DNA from: CAYRXM01 sp964428175
Lineage (GTDB): Bacteria > Chloroflexota > Anaerolineae > JAFGEY01
Assembly (NCBI GenBank): GCA_964428175.1
Contig: CAYRXM010000042.1
Coordinates: 1-34,557, forward strand
Direction: 5' to 3'
DNA length: 34,557 nt
Position numbers and translations under genes: made by a program. The stretch's first letter is position 1, and each line of letters starts with the position of its first letter. Positions 14,417-23,746 of the stretch are shown one piece after another. The notes beneath the pieces were generated by a model. It ran no database searches. It was not told the origin of the DNA and worked only from the letters and a program-made list of their open reading frames with translations.

Positions 14417-15814
14417 ATGTCCATTACCGCTACATTGACGCTGTCCGTCAGCGACATCCTGGCCCTCGCGCCTGACGGGCAGGCCGCTAAATCGGCGCGC
14501 GGCCTGGCCCGCCCGGCCAAGTGGCAGGCCCTGGCCTGCTCTGAGCAGGCGATATGGGGCCAATACAAAGGCTCCGGCCAATCGCCCTATGAGGTGATCG
14601 TCGATTTCGGCAGTGGCAGCCCGGCTTTTAAGTGCAGTTGCCCCAGTTACAAGCATCCTTGCAAGCACGCGTTGGGGCTGCTGCTGCTGGCTCAGGCGAA
14701 TCCCGGCATGCTGCCTGCCGCCGAGCCACCCGAATGGGTGACGCAGTGGCTTTCCAGGCGGGCAGAACAAGCCGCCAAAAAGGCAGCCACGGCGGCCAAA
14801 AAATCAGCCGCAGCAGAGAAAAAAGCAGCAGCGGCTAATAAAGCCGGCGCGACCGGCGAAGCCCGGCCCCAGACCCGGCGCGCCGAGACGCGTATGCAAC
14901 GTGTGCAGCAGGGTATCGACGCGCTGTCGCTGTGGCTGCAGGACCTTATCCGCCGTGGGCTGGGCGACCTGCAAAACGAACCCCGCTCGTTCTGGGAAAC
15001 TCAGGCCGCCCGGCTGGTCGATGCGCAAGCGCCCGGCCTGGCCCGCCGGGTGCGTCACCTGCCGGCCATCCTGGTCGGCGGCCGAAGCGACGGCGTACAC
15101 CCTCAATGGCCCGACCGACTGCTGGCGGCCCTGTCTCAACTCGACCTGCTGATCCAGGCCTTTCAACGTCTGGATACCCTCCCCCAAGACCTGCAAGAAG
15201 AAATCCGCTCGCAGATCGGCTGGACGCAAGAACAGGCCGACCTGCTCGCCCTGCCCGGCGTATCCGATCGCTGGCTGGCGCTCGGACAGCGCACCTCCAT
15301 CGAAGACCCTTTGCTGGTCCGTTCCATCTGGTTGTGGGGCGAACAGCGGCGGCAGGCCGCGCTGCTGCTCGACTTTGCCTCGCCGGGTCGCACTTTTGAG
15401 CACAGCCTGGCCCCCGGCCTGGCCCTGGACGCCGAGCTGGTTTTTTGGTGCGGCGCCTGGCCGCAGCGCGCTCTGATCCGCCAGCAGCAAGCCATCTCGC
15501 CGATCCAGGCTGTGACCGGCTATCCCTCCATCCGGGCTGCACTGGACGCTTTCGCCGCCGCCCTGGCCGGCAACCCCTGGCTCGACCGCTTCCTGATGCC
15601 TCTGGATCGGGTTCTGCCGCAACCACACGGCGACGGGTGGATGGCCCGCGATGGAGAGGATCGCCTCTTGCCACTCTCTTTTTCTTCCGACCAGGGCTGG
15701 CGGCTGTTGGCCCTCAGCGGAGGAAACCCGCTCACCCTGATCGGCGAGTGGGATGGCGCGCAACTGGATTTGTTGAGCGTGTGGGACGGACAGACATTGA
15801 TCGATATGGAGTGA
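14417..15814 (+). CDS. SWIM zinc-finger protein
   Basis: A 465-residue protein with a SWIM zinc finger near the N-terminus. The metal ligands are Cys73 and Cys75 (KCSC) and Cys82 and His84 (PCKH), i.e. C-x-C-x6-C-x-H. SWIM fingers bind DNA, RNA or proteins. A low-complexity Ala/Lys linker follows at about 115-145 (AAKKAATAAKK-type repeats), then a 300-residue alpha-rich region with no other recognised domain. It is the first gene of a five-gene same-strand cluster, and its neighbours match the products around E. coli yehQ (SWIM), yehL, yehM and yehP. The start has a weak GAGA site. The next gene begins 8 nt downstream. The function of this protein family is not established. Confidence 0.9.
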   Translation: MSITATLTLSVSDILALAPDGQAAKSARGLARPAKWQALACSEQAIWGQYKGSGQSPYEVIVDFGSGSPAFKCSCPSYKHPCKHALGLLLLAQANPGMLPAAEPPEWVTQWLSRRAEQAAKKAATAAKKSAAAEKKAAAANKAGATGEARPQTRRAETRMQRVQQGIDALSLWLQDLIRRGLGDLQNEPRSFWETQAARLVDAQAPGLARRVRHLPAILVGGRSDGVHPQWPDRLLAALSQLDLLIQAFQRLDTLPQDLQEEIRSQIGWTQEQADLLALPGVSDRWLALGQRTSIEDPLLVRSIWLWGEQRRQAALLLDFASPGRTFEHSLAPGLALDAELVFWCGAWPQRALIRQQQAISPIQAVTGYPSIRAALDAFAAALAGNPWLDRFLMPLDRVLPQPHGDGWMARDGEDRLLPLSFSSDQGWRLLALSGGNPLTLIGEWDGAQLDLLSVWDGQTLIDME

Positions 15815-15822
15815 ACGACTCG

Positions 15823-17421
15823 ATGAAAGTGTGGAACGAACTCGTTTCGACAGCCCTGCTGGGCACCGCGCGCGCCCCTCTGCCTGCTCCCGGCGCCACG
15901 GGCAGCTCACTCGACGCGCTGTTGGCCCAACTGCCGGATCGGCCGCCGGAAGGCCGACTGCTGTCGATGGCCGCCGTCGTCCACGTCTGGCGGCAGGCCG
16001 GCATGCAGCCGCTCCTCGCACACACGCCGCGCCCACTGCCCGCACCACACGACACCGCGCCCACCTGCCCGCCGCCCGCCGCCGCCTGCCTGGCCGAAAT
16101 CCTGTCCGATCTGTCACCGTCTGGCGGCCGCGACAGCAATGTGGGCCAGGCCCAGGAGCTGCTCAAAGAATGGCTGCGACGGTTGATCGCGCTATCGTCG
16201 CCCACGCAGCCCATCTTGCCGCACCGCTACCTGCCCGACCTGCTCGATCTGGCCTGGCGACAAGAGGACCTGCGCCCGCTGCTCGTGCCGCTGCTCGGCC
16301 AGCGCGGCCGCTGGCTGGCTGCCCAACACACCGACTGGCAGTGGCTGATTTTGCCCGCCGATCCGCAAGCCGTGCAGACACGCTGGACAACCGGCACAGC
16401 AGCGGTGCGTGCCATCCTGCTGTGCCAGGTGCGCGCCACCGATCCCGCCCTCGCCCGCGAGCTGGTCGCCGCCACCTGGAAGCAAGACGCGGTCGCCAAC
16501 CGTGCCCGTTTTGCCCAAACATTCGCCATTGGTCTCGACGCTGCCGACGAGCCATTCCTCGAGAGTCTGCTTGATGACCGGGGCCAGCAGGTGCGTGCCA
16601 CCGCCGCCGACCTGCTGGCCCGGCTGCCCGGTTCCCAATTGGCGCGGCGGGCAGAAGAGCGGCTGAAACCCCTGCTGACCCTTGAGCGGGGCGGCCTGCT
16701 GCGCGCGCCGCGCCTCAAGGTGATCCTGCCCCAGGCCTGCACGTCGGATATGGCCCGCGACGGCATCGACGAAAAACCGCCTTCCAGCATGGGCAAACGC
16801 GCCTGGTGGCTGGCACAGACGATTGCCGCCGTGCCGCCCGGTTACTGGACGGATACCCTTCGGCTGTCGTCCGCACAGTTGATCGCCCTGGCCGCCCAAA
16901 CCGAGCATGCCGACGCACTGGTCACCGGCTGGGCACATGCAGCGGCCCGCCATCACGACGGCGACTGGGCCAAAGTCGTCTTGCAGCACTGGAGTGGCTG
17001 CGGCGATCCACTCCTGTCACTCGTCCAGTCGCCTTACCAGGCATCCGATACCGGTGAGTTGGTCCAATCTGTGCCGCGAGAGCGGCTGGAAACCTGGCTG
17101 ACCGGCCTGGTGCGCGCCGGAGGCAGTCTGGAGGAAAAGGTCATACTGCATAGCCTGATTCAAAACCATCGCCGGCCCTGGGGGAGAGATTTCACCCAGG
17201 CTATGCTCGACGTGCTGCGCCCAATGTCCGCCCTGACCGGCAGCAGCGTATGGCGCTGGCGGAGCAGCCTGCCCGATTTCGCCCTCTATGCCGATCCCGC
17301 ACTGGCTACCCAGACCGAGCATGGCTGGTCGGAAACGCAATCGTGGCAGAAACAGATCGACCGATTTTTCACCGTCTTGCATTTTCGCGCCCGCATGGCC
17401 AAAGCCTTTATGGAAAAATAA
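15823..17421 (+). CDS. DUF5691 family protein
   Basis: A 532-residue cytosolic protein. The N-terminus MKVWNELVSTALLGTAR matches the start of the DUF5691 family. The middle of the protein (about 240-300) has HEAT-like alpha-helical repeats (for example QQVRATAADLLARLPGSQLARR). There is no enzymatic motif. I chose the ATG at 15823 because the upstream part of the open frame overlaps the SWIM gene and lacks family similarity. It lies 8 nt after the SWIM gene and 17 nt before the MoxR-type ATPase. In this cluster type it is probably a scaffold or adaptor for the ATPase (inference). Confidence 0.85.
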   Translation: MKVWNELVSTALLGTARAPLPAPGATGSSLDALLAQLPDRPPEGRLLSMAAVVHVWRQAGMQPLLAHTPRPLPAPHDTAPTCPPPAAACLAEILSDLSPSGGRDSNVGQAQELLKEWLRRLIALSSPTQPILPHRYLPDLLDLAWRQEDLRPLLVPLLGQRGRWLAAQHTDWQWLILPADPQAVQTRWTTGTAAVRAILLCQVRATDPALARELVAATWKQDAVANRARFAQTFAIGLDAADEPFLESLLDDRGQQVRATAADLLARLPGSQLARRAEERLKPLLTLERGGLLRAPRLKVILPQACTSDMARDGIDEKPPSSMGKRAWWLAQTIAAVPPGYWTDTLRLSSAQLIALAAQTEHADALVTGWAHAAARHHDGDWAKVVLQHWSGCGDPLLSLVQSPYQASDTGELVQSVPRERLETWLTGLVRAGGSLEEKVILHSLIQNHRRPWGRDFTQAMLDVLRPMSALTGSSVWRWRSSLPDFALYADPALATQTEHGWSETQSWQKQIDRFFTVLHFRARMAKAFMEK

Positions 17422-17438
17422 ATCCAGGAGCATTCTCG

Positions 17439-18527
17439 ATGAGCGAACAAACCATTTTGCGCCAACACGCCGAGCAGCAGTTTGCCGAAGAACTGGCCCA
17501 ACTGGCCCGCACCGACGTGCGCCCGCGCCCGCCAAACTGGCGGCTTTCGCCCTGGGCCGTGGCGACCTTTATCCTGGCTGGTCGGCTCGACGACGGCTTT
17601 GAGGTATCGCCCAAGTACATCGGCGGCCGCCACCTGATCGAGATCGCCATCGCCACCCTGGCCACCGACCGGGCGCTCTTGCTCTTTGGCGTCCCCGGCA
17701 CGGCCAAAACCTGGGTCGCTGAGATGCTGGCCGCGGCCATTTCCGGCGATTCGACCCAAATGGTGCAGGGAACGGCCGGCACCAGTGAAGAAGCCATCCG
17801 CTATGGCTGGAACTATGCCCGCCTGCTGGCCGAAGGGCCGTCATTTACTGCGTTGGTGCCCAGCCCGGTGATGCGTGCCATGCAAAACGGGCGCATTGCC
17901 CGCGTCGAAGAGCTGACCCGCATCCCCGCCGACGTTCAGGACGCGCTGATCACCATCCTCTCGGAAAAAACGCTGCCCATTCCCGAGCTGGACTCGGAAG
18001 TGCAGGCCGTCAAGGGCTTTAACCTGATCGCCACGGCCAACAACCGCGACCGCGGCGTCAACGAACTATCCAGCGCGCTCAAGCGCCGCTTCAACACTGT
18101 CATCTTGCCCCTGCCGGCTACCGCCGAACAAGAGGCCGAGATCGTCCTGCGCCGCGTCCAGTCGTTGAGCCAGGCGTTGGAATTGCCCGCCGAGCCGCCG
18201 CCAATGGACGAGATTCGCCGCGTGGTGACGATATTCCGCGAACTGCGCGGCGGCATCACCACCGACGGCAAGACCAAGATCAAGTCGCCCAGCGGCACCC
18301 TCAGCACCGCCGAAGCCATCTCGGTCGTCAACAGCGGCCTGGCGCTGGCCGGCCACTTTGGCGACGGCCACCTCCGCGCCGCCGACCTGGCCGCCGGCAT
18401 CACCGGCACCGTGGTCAAAGACCCGGTGCAGGATCGCGTCATCTGGCTTGAATATCTGGAAACGGTGGCCAAGGAACGCGATGGCTGGCTTGACCTGTAC
18501 CGCACGTGCCGGGAAATGATCGATTGA
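17439..18527 (+). CDS. MoxR-type AAA+ ATPase (YehL-like)
   Basis: A 362-residue AAA+ ATPase. MoxR-type ATPases usually remodel or activate partner proteins together with a VWA protein. Walker A is GVPGTAKT at 84-91. The Walker B position reads IARVEEL at 152-158, with Glu-Glu where most MoxR proteins have Asp-Glu. Sensor 1 is ATANNRD at 198-204 and the arginine-finger region KRRF is at 215-218. The family hallmark TRIPADVQDALITILSE lies at 160-176. The start has AGGAG about 9 nt upstream. The stop is 1 nt before the DUF5682 start. A VWA protein two genes downstream is the expected partner. Confidence 0.93.
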   Translation: MSEQTILRQHAEQQFAEELAQLARTDVRPRPPNWRLSPWAVATFILAGRLDDGFEVSPKYIGGRHLIEIAIATLATDRALLLFGVPGTAKTWVAEMLAAAISGDSTQMVQGTAGTSEEAIRYGWNYARLLAEGPSFTALVPSPVMRAMQNGRIARVEELTRIPADVQDALITILSEKTLPIPELDSEVQAVKGFNLIATANNRDRGVNELSSALKRRFNTVILPLPATAEQEAEIVLRRVQSLSQALELPAEPPPMDEIRRVVTIFRELRGGITTDGKTKIKSPSGTLSTAEAISVVNSGLALAGHFGDGHLRAADLAAGITGTVVKDPVQDRVIWLEYLETVAKERDGWLDLYRTCREMID

Positions 18528-18528
18528 A

Positions 18529-20775
18529 ATGACCCAATCCGCGCCCCCGCACATTTTCGGCATCCGCCACCACGGCCCCGGCTCAGCCCGCAGCCTGCGC
18601 GCCGCGTTGGAGGCGCTTCAGCCGGACGCCCTGTTGATCGAAGGGCCGCCGGAGGCCGGCGAACTGATCGCACTGGCCGGCCAGCCGGACATGCAGCCGC
18701 CGGTAGCCCTGCTGGTCTACCGCCCCGACCAGCCCCAGCAAGCCGCGTTTTACCCGTTTGCTGTCTTTTCTCCCGAATGGCAGGCCTTGTGTTACGGCAT
18801 AGAACGCGGCATTACAACACGCTTTATCGATTTGCCGCAGCAGCATTGGATGGCGCTGAGACAGGATGAAGCCCAAGCTGCCGCCCTAGATAACCAGCCC
18901 TCCGAGTCGCCGCTCGACGCGCTGGCCCGCGCTGCCGGGATGCAAGATGGCGAAGCGTGGTGGGAGCGCGTGATCGAAGAACGCGGAGACGGCGAACAGG
19001 CTTTTCCGGCCATCCTGGAAGCCATGTCGGCGCTGCGCCAGGACGCCGCCCCGCACGACCCGCTGGAGCCGCTGCGCGAAGCGGCTATGCGCAAGGCCAT
19101 TCGCCAGGCGCGCCAAGAGGGAGCGGCGTGCATCGCCGTCGTCTGCGGCGCGTGGCACGCCCCAGCGTTGCTCGAAAACGCACCGGCCCGCGCCGACAAC
19201 GATCTGCTCAAGGGGTTGCCCCGCGTCAAGGTGTCCGTCACCTGGGTGCCCTGGAGCTACGGTCACCTTGCTCGCGCCAGCGGCTACGGCGCAGGCATCA
19301 CCTCGCCAGGATGGTACGAACACCTGTGGACGACGCCGCAGCAAACCACCATCCGCTGGCTGGGGCGCGCTGCCCAACTGCTGCGCGCCGAAGACATGGA
19401 TGCCTCGGCCGCCCAGGTGATCGACGCCGTGCGCCTGGCCGAAAGCCTTGCCGCCCTGCGCGGTCGTTCGCGCCCCGGCCTCGACGAGCTGAACCAGGCC
19501 ACCCGCGCCGTCTTTTGCCTGGGCGACGCCCTGCCCCTGGAGTTGATCCGCCAGCGGCTGGTCGTCGGCGACCGGTTGGGCACGGTCGCGGCCGGCGCGG
19601 CCGCCGTGCCCTTGCAGCAAGACCTGGCCGCCGCGCAAAAACGGCTGCGCCTACCGCCGGAAGCCGAACGCCGCTCGTATGATCTCGACCTGCGCCGGCC
19701 CAACGACCTGGCGCGCAGCCACCTGCTGCATCGCCTCAACATCCTGAACATCTCTTGGGGCAAGCCACAAGGCGCAGCGAGCCAGCGCGGCACTTTTCAC
19801 GAGTTGTGGGCGGTGCAGTGGCAGCCGGCGCTGGCCGTCGCGGTGATCGAAGCGGCCATGTGGGGCAATACCGTCGCCCAGGCGGCCACGGCCTTTGCCT
19901 GTCACCAGGCCGCCCAGTCCACCGACCTGGCCGCAGTGACTGCACTGCTTGAACGGATATTTCTGGCTGATCTGGGTGGGGCAACCGGAGACCTGGTGCG
20001 CGCCTTGCAGGCCCACACCGCCCTCAGCGGCGACATAGCCGGCCTGATGAGCGCCCTGCCGCCGCTGGCACGCATCGTCCGCTATGGCAGCGTCCGGCTC
20101 GACCACCAGCAGAGCAATAATCCGGCGTTTAGCAGCGACGAAATCGAGCGCGTCACCGGCAGTCTGGCCCTGCGTGTGTGCATCGGCCTGCCCCTGGCCT
20201 GCGCCTCGCTGGACGATGACGCAGCCCGCCAAATGCTGGCACACGTTGAGGGCATGCACGCAAGCCTGGCGTTGCTACAAAACCAGGCACTGCTCGACGA
20301 ATGGATCGCCACACTGGAAAAACTGACCGACCAGGGTGGGCTGCACGGCCTGCTGACCGGGCGCTGCTGCCGCATTCTCTACGATCAAGGCGCACTGGCC
20401 CAGGACGAACTGGCGCGCCGGCTGCGCCTGGCCCTCTCCCCAGCCAACCCGCCGGCCCAATCGGCGGCCTGGCTGGAGGGGCTGCTGCGGGGCAGCGGGC
20501 TGCTCTTGCTGCACGACGATACCTTGTGGGCAATCCTCGACGAGTGGGTGACGACACTGCCCGGCGATGCCTTTAGCGCCGTCCTGCCGGTCTTGCGACG
20601 CACATTTTCGGCATTCGCCGCGCCCGAACGCCGTCAAATGGGCGAGCGCGCCCGACACGGCGCGACCGCGCCCGGCGCGCAATCTGCCGGCGATGAGATC
20701 GATCTGCGACGGGCCGACGCTGTACTGCCTCGCCTGGCCGAATTGTTGGGAGTAAGAGCCTATGCTGACCGCTGA
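18529..20775 (+). CDS. DUF5682 family protein (YehM-like)
   Basis: A 748-residue protein of the DUF5682 family. The N-terminal 220 residues carry a pattern reminiscent of the TraB/ChaN/EreA-like fold: GIRHHGPGSARSL at 11-23 (His14/His15), LLIEGPPEA at 35-43 (Glu38), WWERVIEER at 144-152 and VVCGAWHAPAL at 204-214 (His210). These are the spaced His and Glu positions expected of a metal-dependent hydrolase or esterase site, but that reading is inference. The rest is long and alpha-rich with no recognised domain. The start is 1 nt after the ATPase stop and the end overlaps the VWA gene by 14 nt, so the three are tightly coupled. Confidence 0.88.
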   Translation: MTQSAPPHIFGIRHHGPGSARSLRAALEALQPDALLIEGPPEAGELIALAGQPDMQPPVALLVYRPDQPQQAAFYPFAVFSPEWQALCYGIERGITTRFIDLPQQHWMALRQDEAQAAALDNQPSESPLDALARAAGMQDGEAWWERVIEERGDGEQAFPAILEAMSALRQDAAPHDPLEPLREAAMRKAIRQARQEGAACIAVVCGAWHAPALLENAPARADNDLLKGLPRVKVSVTWVPWSYGHLARASGYGAGITSPGWYEHLWTTPQQTTIRWLGRAAQLLRAEDMDASAAQVIDAVRLAESLAALRGRSRPGLDELNQATRAVFCLGDALPLELIRQRLVVGDRLGTVAAGAAAVPLQQDLAAAQKRLRLPPEAERRSYDLDLRRPNDLARSHLLHRLNILNISWGKPQGAASQRGTFHELWAVQWQPALAVAVIEAAMWGNTVAQAATAFACHQAAQSTDLAAVTALLERIFLADLGGATGDLVRALQAHTALSGDIAGLMSALPPLARIVRYGSVRLDHQQSNNPAFSSDEIERVTGSLALRVCIGLPLACASLDDDAARQMLAHVEGMHASLALLQNQALLDEWIATLEKLTDQGGLHGLLTGRCCRILYDQGALAQDELARRLRLALSPANPPAQSAAWLEGLLRGSGLLLLHDDTLWAILDEWVTTLPGDAFSAVLPVLRRTFSAFAAPERRQMGERARHGATAPGAQSAGDEIDLRRADAVLPRLAELLGVRAYADR

Positions 20776-21934
20776 CGAACGTCTGCGCCGCTGGCGATTG
20801 ATCCTGGGCGGCGGAGAGGCCGAGGGAACCGGCATATCGCTGATCGGCGACTCCCTGGCGATGGACCAAACGCTGGAAGCGCTGTACGATGCCGCGCTGT
20901 CCGGCAGCGACCAACAGGGTGGCCGCCGCGGCGGGCTGGGCAGTTCTGCGCCCAGCGTGGCCCGCTGGCTGGGCGACATTCGCACCTACTTTCCCACCTC
21001 GGTGGTGCAAATGATGCAGCAAGACGCGCTGGAGCGGCTCGACCTCAAGCAAATGCTGGCCGAGCCGGAACTGCTGGAGCAGATCCAGCCAGACGTCAAC
21101 CTGGTCTCCACGCTGCTGACGCTCAAGAACGTACTGCCCAACAAGACCCGCGACACCGCACGCCTGGTGGTGCGCCGGGTGGTGGAAGAACTGGAACGTC
21201 GCCTGGCCGAACCCTTGCGTCAGGCGGTGCGCGGCAGTCTGAACCGGGCCATACGCAACCGGCGGCCGCGCCCGAATGAAATCGACTGGGGGCGCACTAT
21301 TTATGCCAACCTCAAGCACTACCAGCCCGATTATCGCACCGTCATCCCCGAACGGCGCATCGGCTATGGACACCGGCAGTCGGCCTTGCGTCACATCATC
21401 TTGTGCGTGGATCAGAGCGGATCGATGGCTTCATCAGTGGTCTATGCGGGGGTATTTGGGGCAGTGCTGGCCTCACTGCGTTCGATCCAGACCAGCGTGG
21501 TGGTCTTTGACACAGCAGTGGTCGATTTGAGCGACCTGGCCCATGACCCGGTGGAGATTCTCTTTGGCACCCAACTGGGCGGCGGCACCGACATCAATCG
21601 TGCGCTGGCTTACTGCCAGGAATTGGTCGAGCGGCCGCAGGACACCGTGCTGGTACTGATCAGCGATCTGCACGAGGGCGGCAACCGGGAAGAGATGCTC
21701 GGACGCGCCCGCACGCTGATTGGCGCAGGCGTGACCATGATCGCGCTGCTGGCGCTGAACGACCGCGGCGCGCCGTCGTATGACCACCGAGTCGCCGCGC
21801 AACTGGCCGAGTTGGGCATCCCGGCCTTTGCCTGCACGCCTGACCTGTTTCCCGATCTGATGGCGGCGGCCATCCAACGGCAAGACCTGCCGGGCTGGGC
21901 CGCCCGCAACGACATTCACATCACAAAAGACTAA
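20762..21934 (+). CDS. VWA domain protein (CoxE/YehP-like)
   Basis: A 390-residue protein with an alpha-helical N-terminal half (about 1-205) and a C-terminal von Willebrand factor A domain (about 208-380). The metal-ion-dependent adhesion site is intact: DQSGS at 217-221 (Asp217, Ser219, Ser221), Thr276 in GGGTDI and Asp302 in ISDLHEG. VWA proteins of this type bind the partner MoxR ATPase and present substrates to it. The start ATG lies inside the end of the DUF5682 gene in another frame. It is the last gene of the cluster and is followed by a weak hairpin. Confidence 0.93.
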   Translation: MLTADERLRRWRLILGGGEAEGTGISLIGDSLAMDQTLEALYDAALSGSDQQGGRRGGLGSSAPSVARWLGDIRTYFPTSVVQMMQQDALERLDLKQMLAEPELLEQIQPDVNLVSTLLTLKNVLPNKTRDTARLVVRRVVEELERRLAEPLRQAVRGSLNRAIRNRRPRPNEIDWGRTIYANLKHYQPDYRTVIPERRIGYGHRQSALRHIILCVDQSGSMASSVVYAGVFGAVLASLRSIQTSVVVFDTAVVDLSDLAHDPVEILFGTQLGGGTDINRALAYCQELVERPQDTVLVLISDLHEGGNREEMLGRARTLIGAGVTMIALLALNDRGAPSYDHRVAAQLAELGIPAFACTPDLFPDLMAAAIQRQDLPGWAARNDIHITKD

Positions 21935-21941
21935 AGCACTC

Positions 21942-21971
21942 TTTGGGCGTCGAAAAGTAGTTACGCCGAAA
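21942..21971. terminator. Weak hairpin between convergent VWA and acyltransferase genes
   Basis: TTTGGGCGT and ACGCCGAAA can pair with one mismatch and a 12-nt loop. There is no strong T-tract. It is the only terminator-like structure in the 41-nt gap between the convergent genes. Confidence 0.3.
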
Positions 21972-21975
21972 TTCG

Positions 21976-23271
21976 CTACCCTACCCCGGCCGCATACAAG
22001 GCACACAGCGACTGATGAAAGCTGACCACTGCCCCCCGGCGCGGGTGATTGGTGTGAACAAACACGGCAGCAGCGCGATCCTTCAAAATATCCTCGGCAA
22101 AGGCGGCCAGCACGCGCTTGGGACCGACCTCGACAAAGACGCGCGCGCCCTGTGCGTACAATGTCTCGATCCCTCTGACAAACTGCACCGGCGAATAGAC
22201 CTGCCGGCCAAGCAGCTCAATAATTTCGCCCGGCCCGGCGGGATACAGATCGCCGGTCACGTTGGAAACGACGGGCAGTGCGGGTGGGTGCACATTTTGC
22301 GCTTCGATCATCGCCCTGAGCGGCACGGCGGCCCCCTTGACGATGCGCGTGTGAAAGGCGTGCGACACCGCCAGCGGCACGGCGCGGTAGCCGGCCTCGC
22401 CGAAAGCCGCGACCGCCTTTTCTACCGCCGCCGTCTCCCCGCCGATGACCACCTGGCTGCGGCTGTTGACGTTGCAGACAATGACATAGCCATCGACGCT
22501 GGTCAGAATGCGCTCCACGTCCTCCAACGGGGCCATGATCGCCGCCATTGCGCCGTTGTCGGCCTGTGCAACTTTGGTCATTGCCTGGCCGCGCACGCTG
22601 ACTATGCGCAAAGCATCCTCAAAAGTGAGCGCCTGAGCCGCCACCAGCGCCGCGTATTCGCCCAGGCTGTGCCCGACGACCAGATCGGGTTCGACGCCGT
22701 AACTCGCCAGCAGTCGCTGGAGCGCCACGTCGACGGCCAGCACGGCCGGCTGAGTAATCCGCGTGTCGCGCAGTGCCTCCTCCGCTGCCTCCAGCACCGC
22801 CTTGTCGTCCGAATCGACGAAAATGAATTCGCTCAGCGGACGGCCCAAAACCGGCGCCATCGCTGTGTCGGCCTCGGCAAACGTTCGGGCGACTACGGGA
22901 TCGATGTCGCGCAGTTCGCGCAGCATGTTGACGTACTGCGCGCCCTGCCCGGAAAACAAAAAAGCCACCTTGCCCGGTGCACCGCGCCCGCGGTACACAC
23001 CACGCCCCTCCAGCCGCGCCCAGTCGCTGGCTGGCCCGGCGGACAACGCCTGGCGTGCGCGCCCGGCCCGCTCGATCAATGTCTCCGCGCCGTCAAAATC
23101 GATGGCGATGCGCTCCGGCGCGGCCAGGTCCTGGGCAGACGGAGCGCACGGCGACGGAACATCGCCGGCCTGCGCCGCCGCCAACAGTGCGTCGAGGCGA
23201 ACGCACAGGCCGGCCTCGTCGGGCGCGCCCAGGACGACCACCCCGCTGTAAGGCACTTTGGGTTCAACCAT
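21976..23271 (-). CDS. Acyltransferase, malonyl-type (FabD-like with PKS features)
   Basis: A 431-residue acyltransferase that likely loads malonyl units onto an acyl carrier protein. The AT core begins near 100 (FLFSGQGAQY at 104-113). The nucleophile is Ser202 in GHSLGEYAAL, with Arg227 for malonyl carboxylate binding and SHAFH at 303-307 (catalytic His304). HAFH is the malonyl-type version seen in polyketide synthases. Stand-alone FabD is near 310 residues. Here an extra ~95-residue N-terminal region and a C-terminal end (about 405-431, FHQSLCALYAAGVG) resemble the linkers flanking an AT domain in type I synthases. The ATG overlaps the MaoC gene end by 8 nt. It lies in an operon with fabG and maoC; fabF is divergent. 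Confidence 0.9.
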   Translation of the reverse strand: MVEPKVPYSGVVVLGAPDEAGLCVRLDALLAAAQAGDVPSPCAPSAQDLAAPERIAIDFDGAETLIERAGRARQALSAGPASDWARLEGRGVYRGRGAPGKVAFLFSGQGAQYVNMLRELRDIDPVVARTFAEADTAMAPVLGRPLSEFIFVDSDDKAVLEAAEEALRDTRITQPAVLAVDVALQRLLASYGVEPDLVVGHSLGEYAALVAAQALTFEDALRIVSVRGQAMTKVAQADNGAMAAIMAPLEDVERILTSVDGYVIVCNVNSRSQVVIGGETAAVEKAVAAFGEAGYRAVPLAVSHAFHTRIVKGAAVPLRAMIEAQNVHPPALPVVSNVTGDLYPAGPGEIIELLGRQVYSPVQFVRGIETLYAQGARVFVEVGPKRVLAAFAEDILKDRAAAVFVHTNHPRRGAVVSFHQSLCALYAAGVG

Positions 23272-23746
23272 TCTGTCCCTCCCGCGCGCGTGAAACGATC
23301 GACCAGACACCCGTCTGCACCACCTCATCGCGCTGGTTAAATACCTTGACTTCCATCTCGACCAATCCGCCGCCCAGAGGTGGCATTGGCTTGAGCCGGA
23401 CGATCAGAAAACGCGCATAGATCGTGTCGCCGATGTACACCGGTCTGGAAAATTTGGCCGTCAATTTGCGAAAGGCGATGACCGACTTGTTGATCACACC
23501 CAGGTCCATCGCCAGGCCGGTCACGATGGCCACGCCCAGCACACCGTGCCCGATGCGCTGGCCGTACAGATGCGCCGCTGCGTACACCGCGTCGGTGTGC
23601 AGGGGGTGAAAATCGCCGGACAGCCCGGCGAAATTGACAATGTCGGCCTCGGTCACGGTGCGCCCTCGGGTGACCATCGTATGCCCGACCCTGAAATCCT
23701 CGAAAAACGAGTCCTTGGGTGGTGAGCCAATTTCAGTGATTTTCAT
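23264..23746 (-). CDS. MaoC-like dehydratase
   Basis: A 160-residue hot-dog fold protein of the MaoC/(R)-specific enoyl hydratase type. The active-site motif is intact: Asp45 and His50 in SGDFHPLH, followed by YGQRIGHGVLG at 61-71. In this operon, with 3-ketoacyl reductase and acyltransferase, it probably removes water from 3-hydroxyacyl-ACP in place of FabZ (inference). I took the ATG at 23746; a TTG immediately upstream is an alternative. The start shares one base with the fabG stop (TGATG), and the end overlaps the acyltransferase start. Confidence 0.9.
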   Translation of the reverse strand: MKITEIGSPPKDSFFEDFRVGHTMVTRGRTVTEADIVNFAGLSGDFHPLHTDAVYAAAHLYGQRIGHGVLGVAIVTGLAMDLGVINKSVIAFRKLTAKFSRPVYIGDTIYARFLIVRLKPMPPLGGGLVEMEVKVFNQRDEVVQTGVWSIVSRAREGQNG

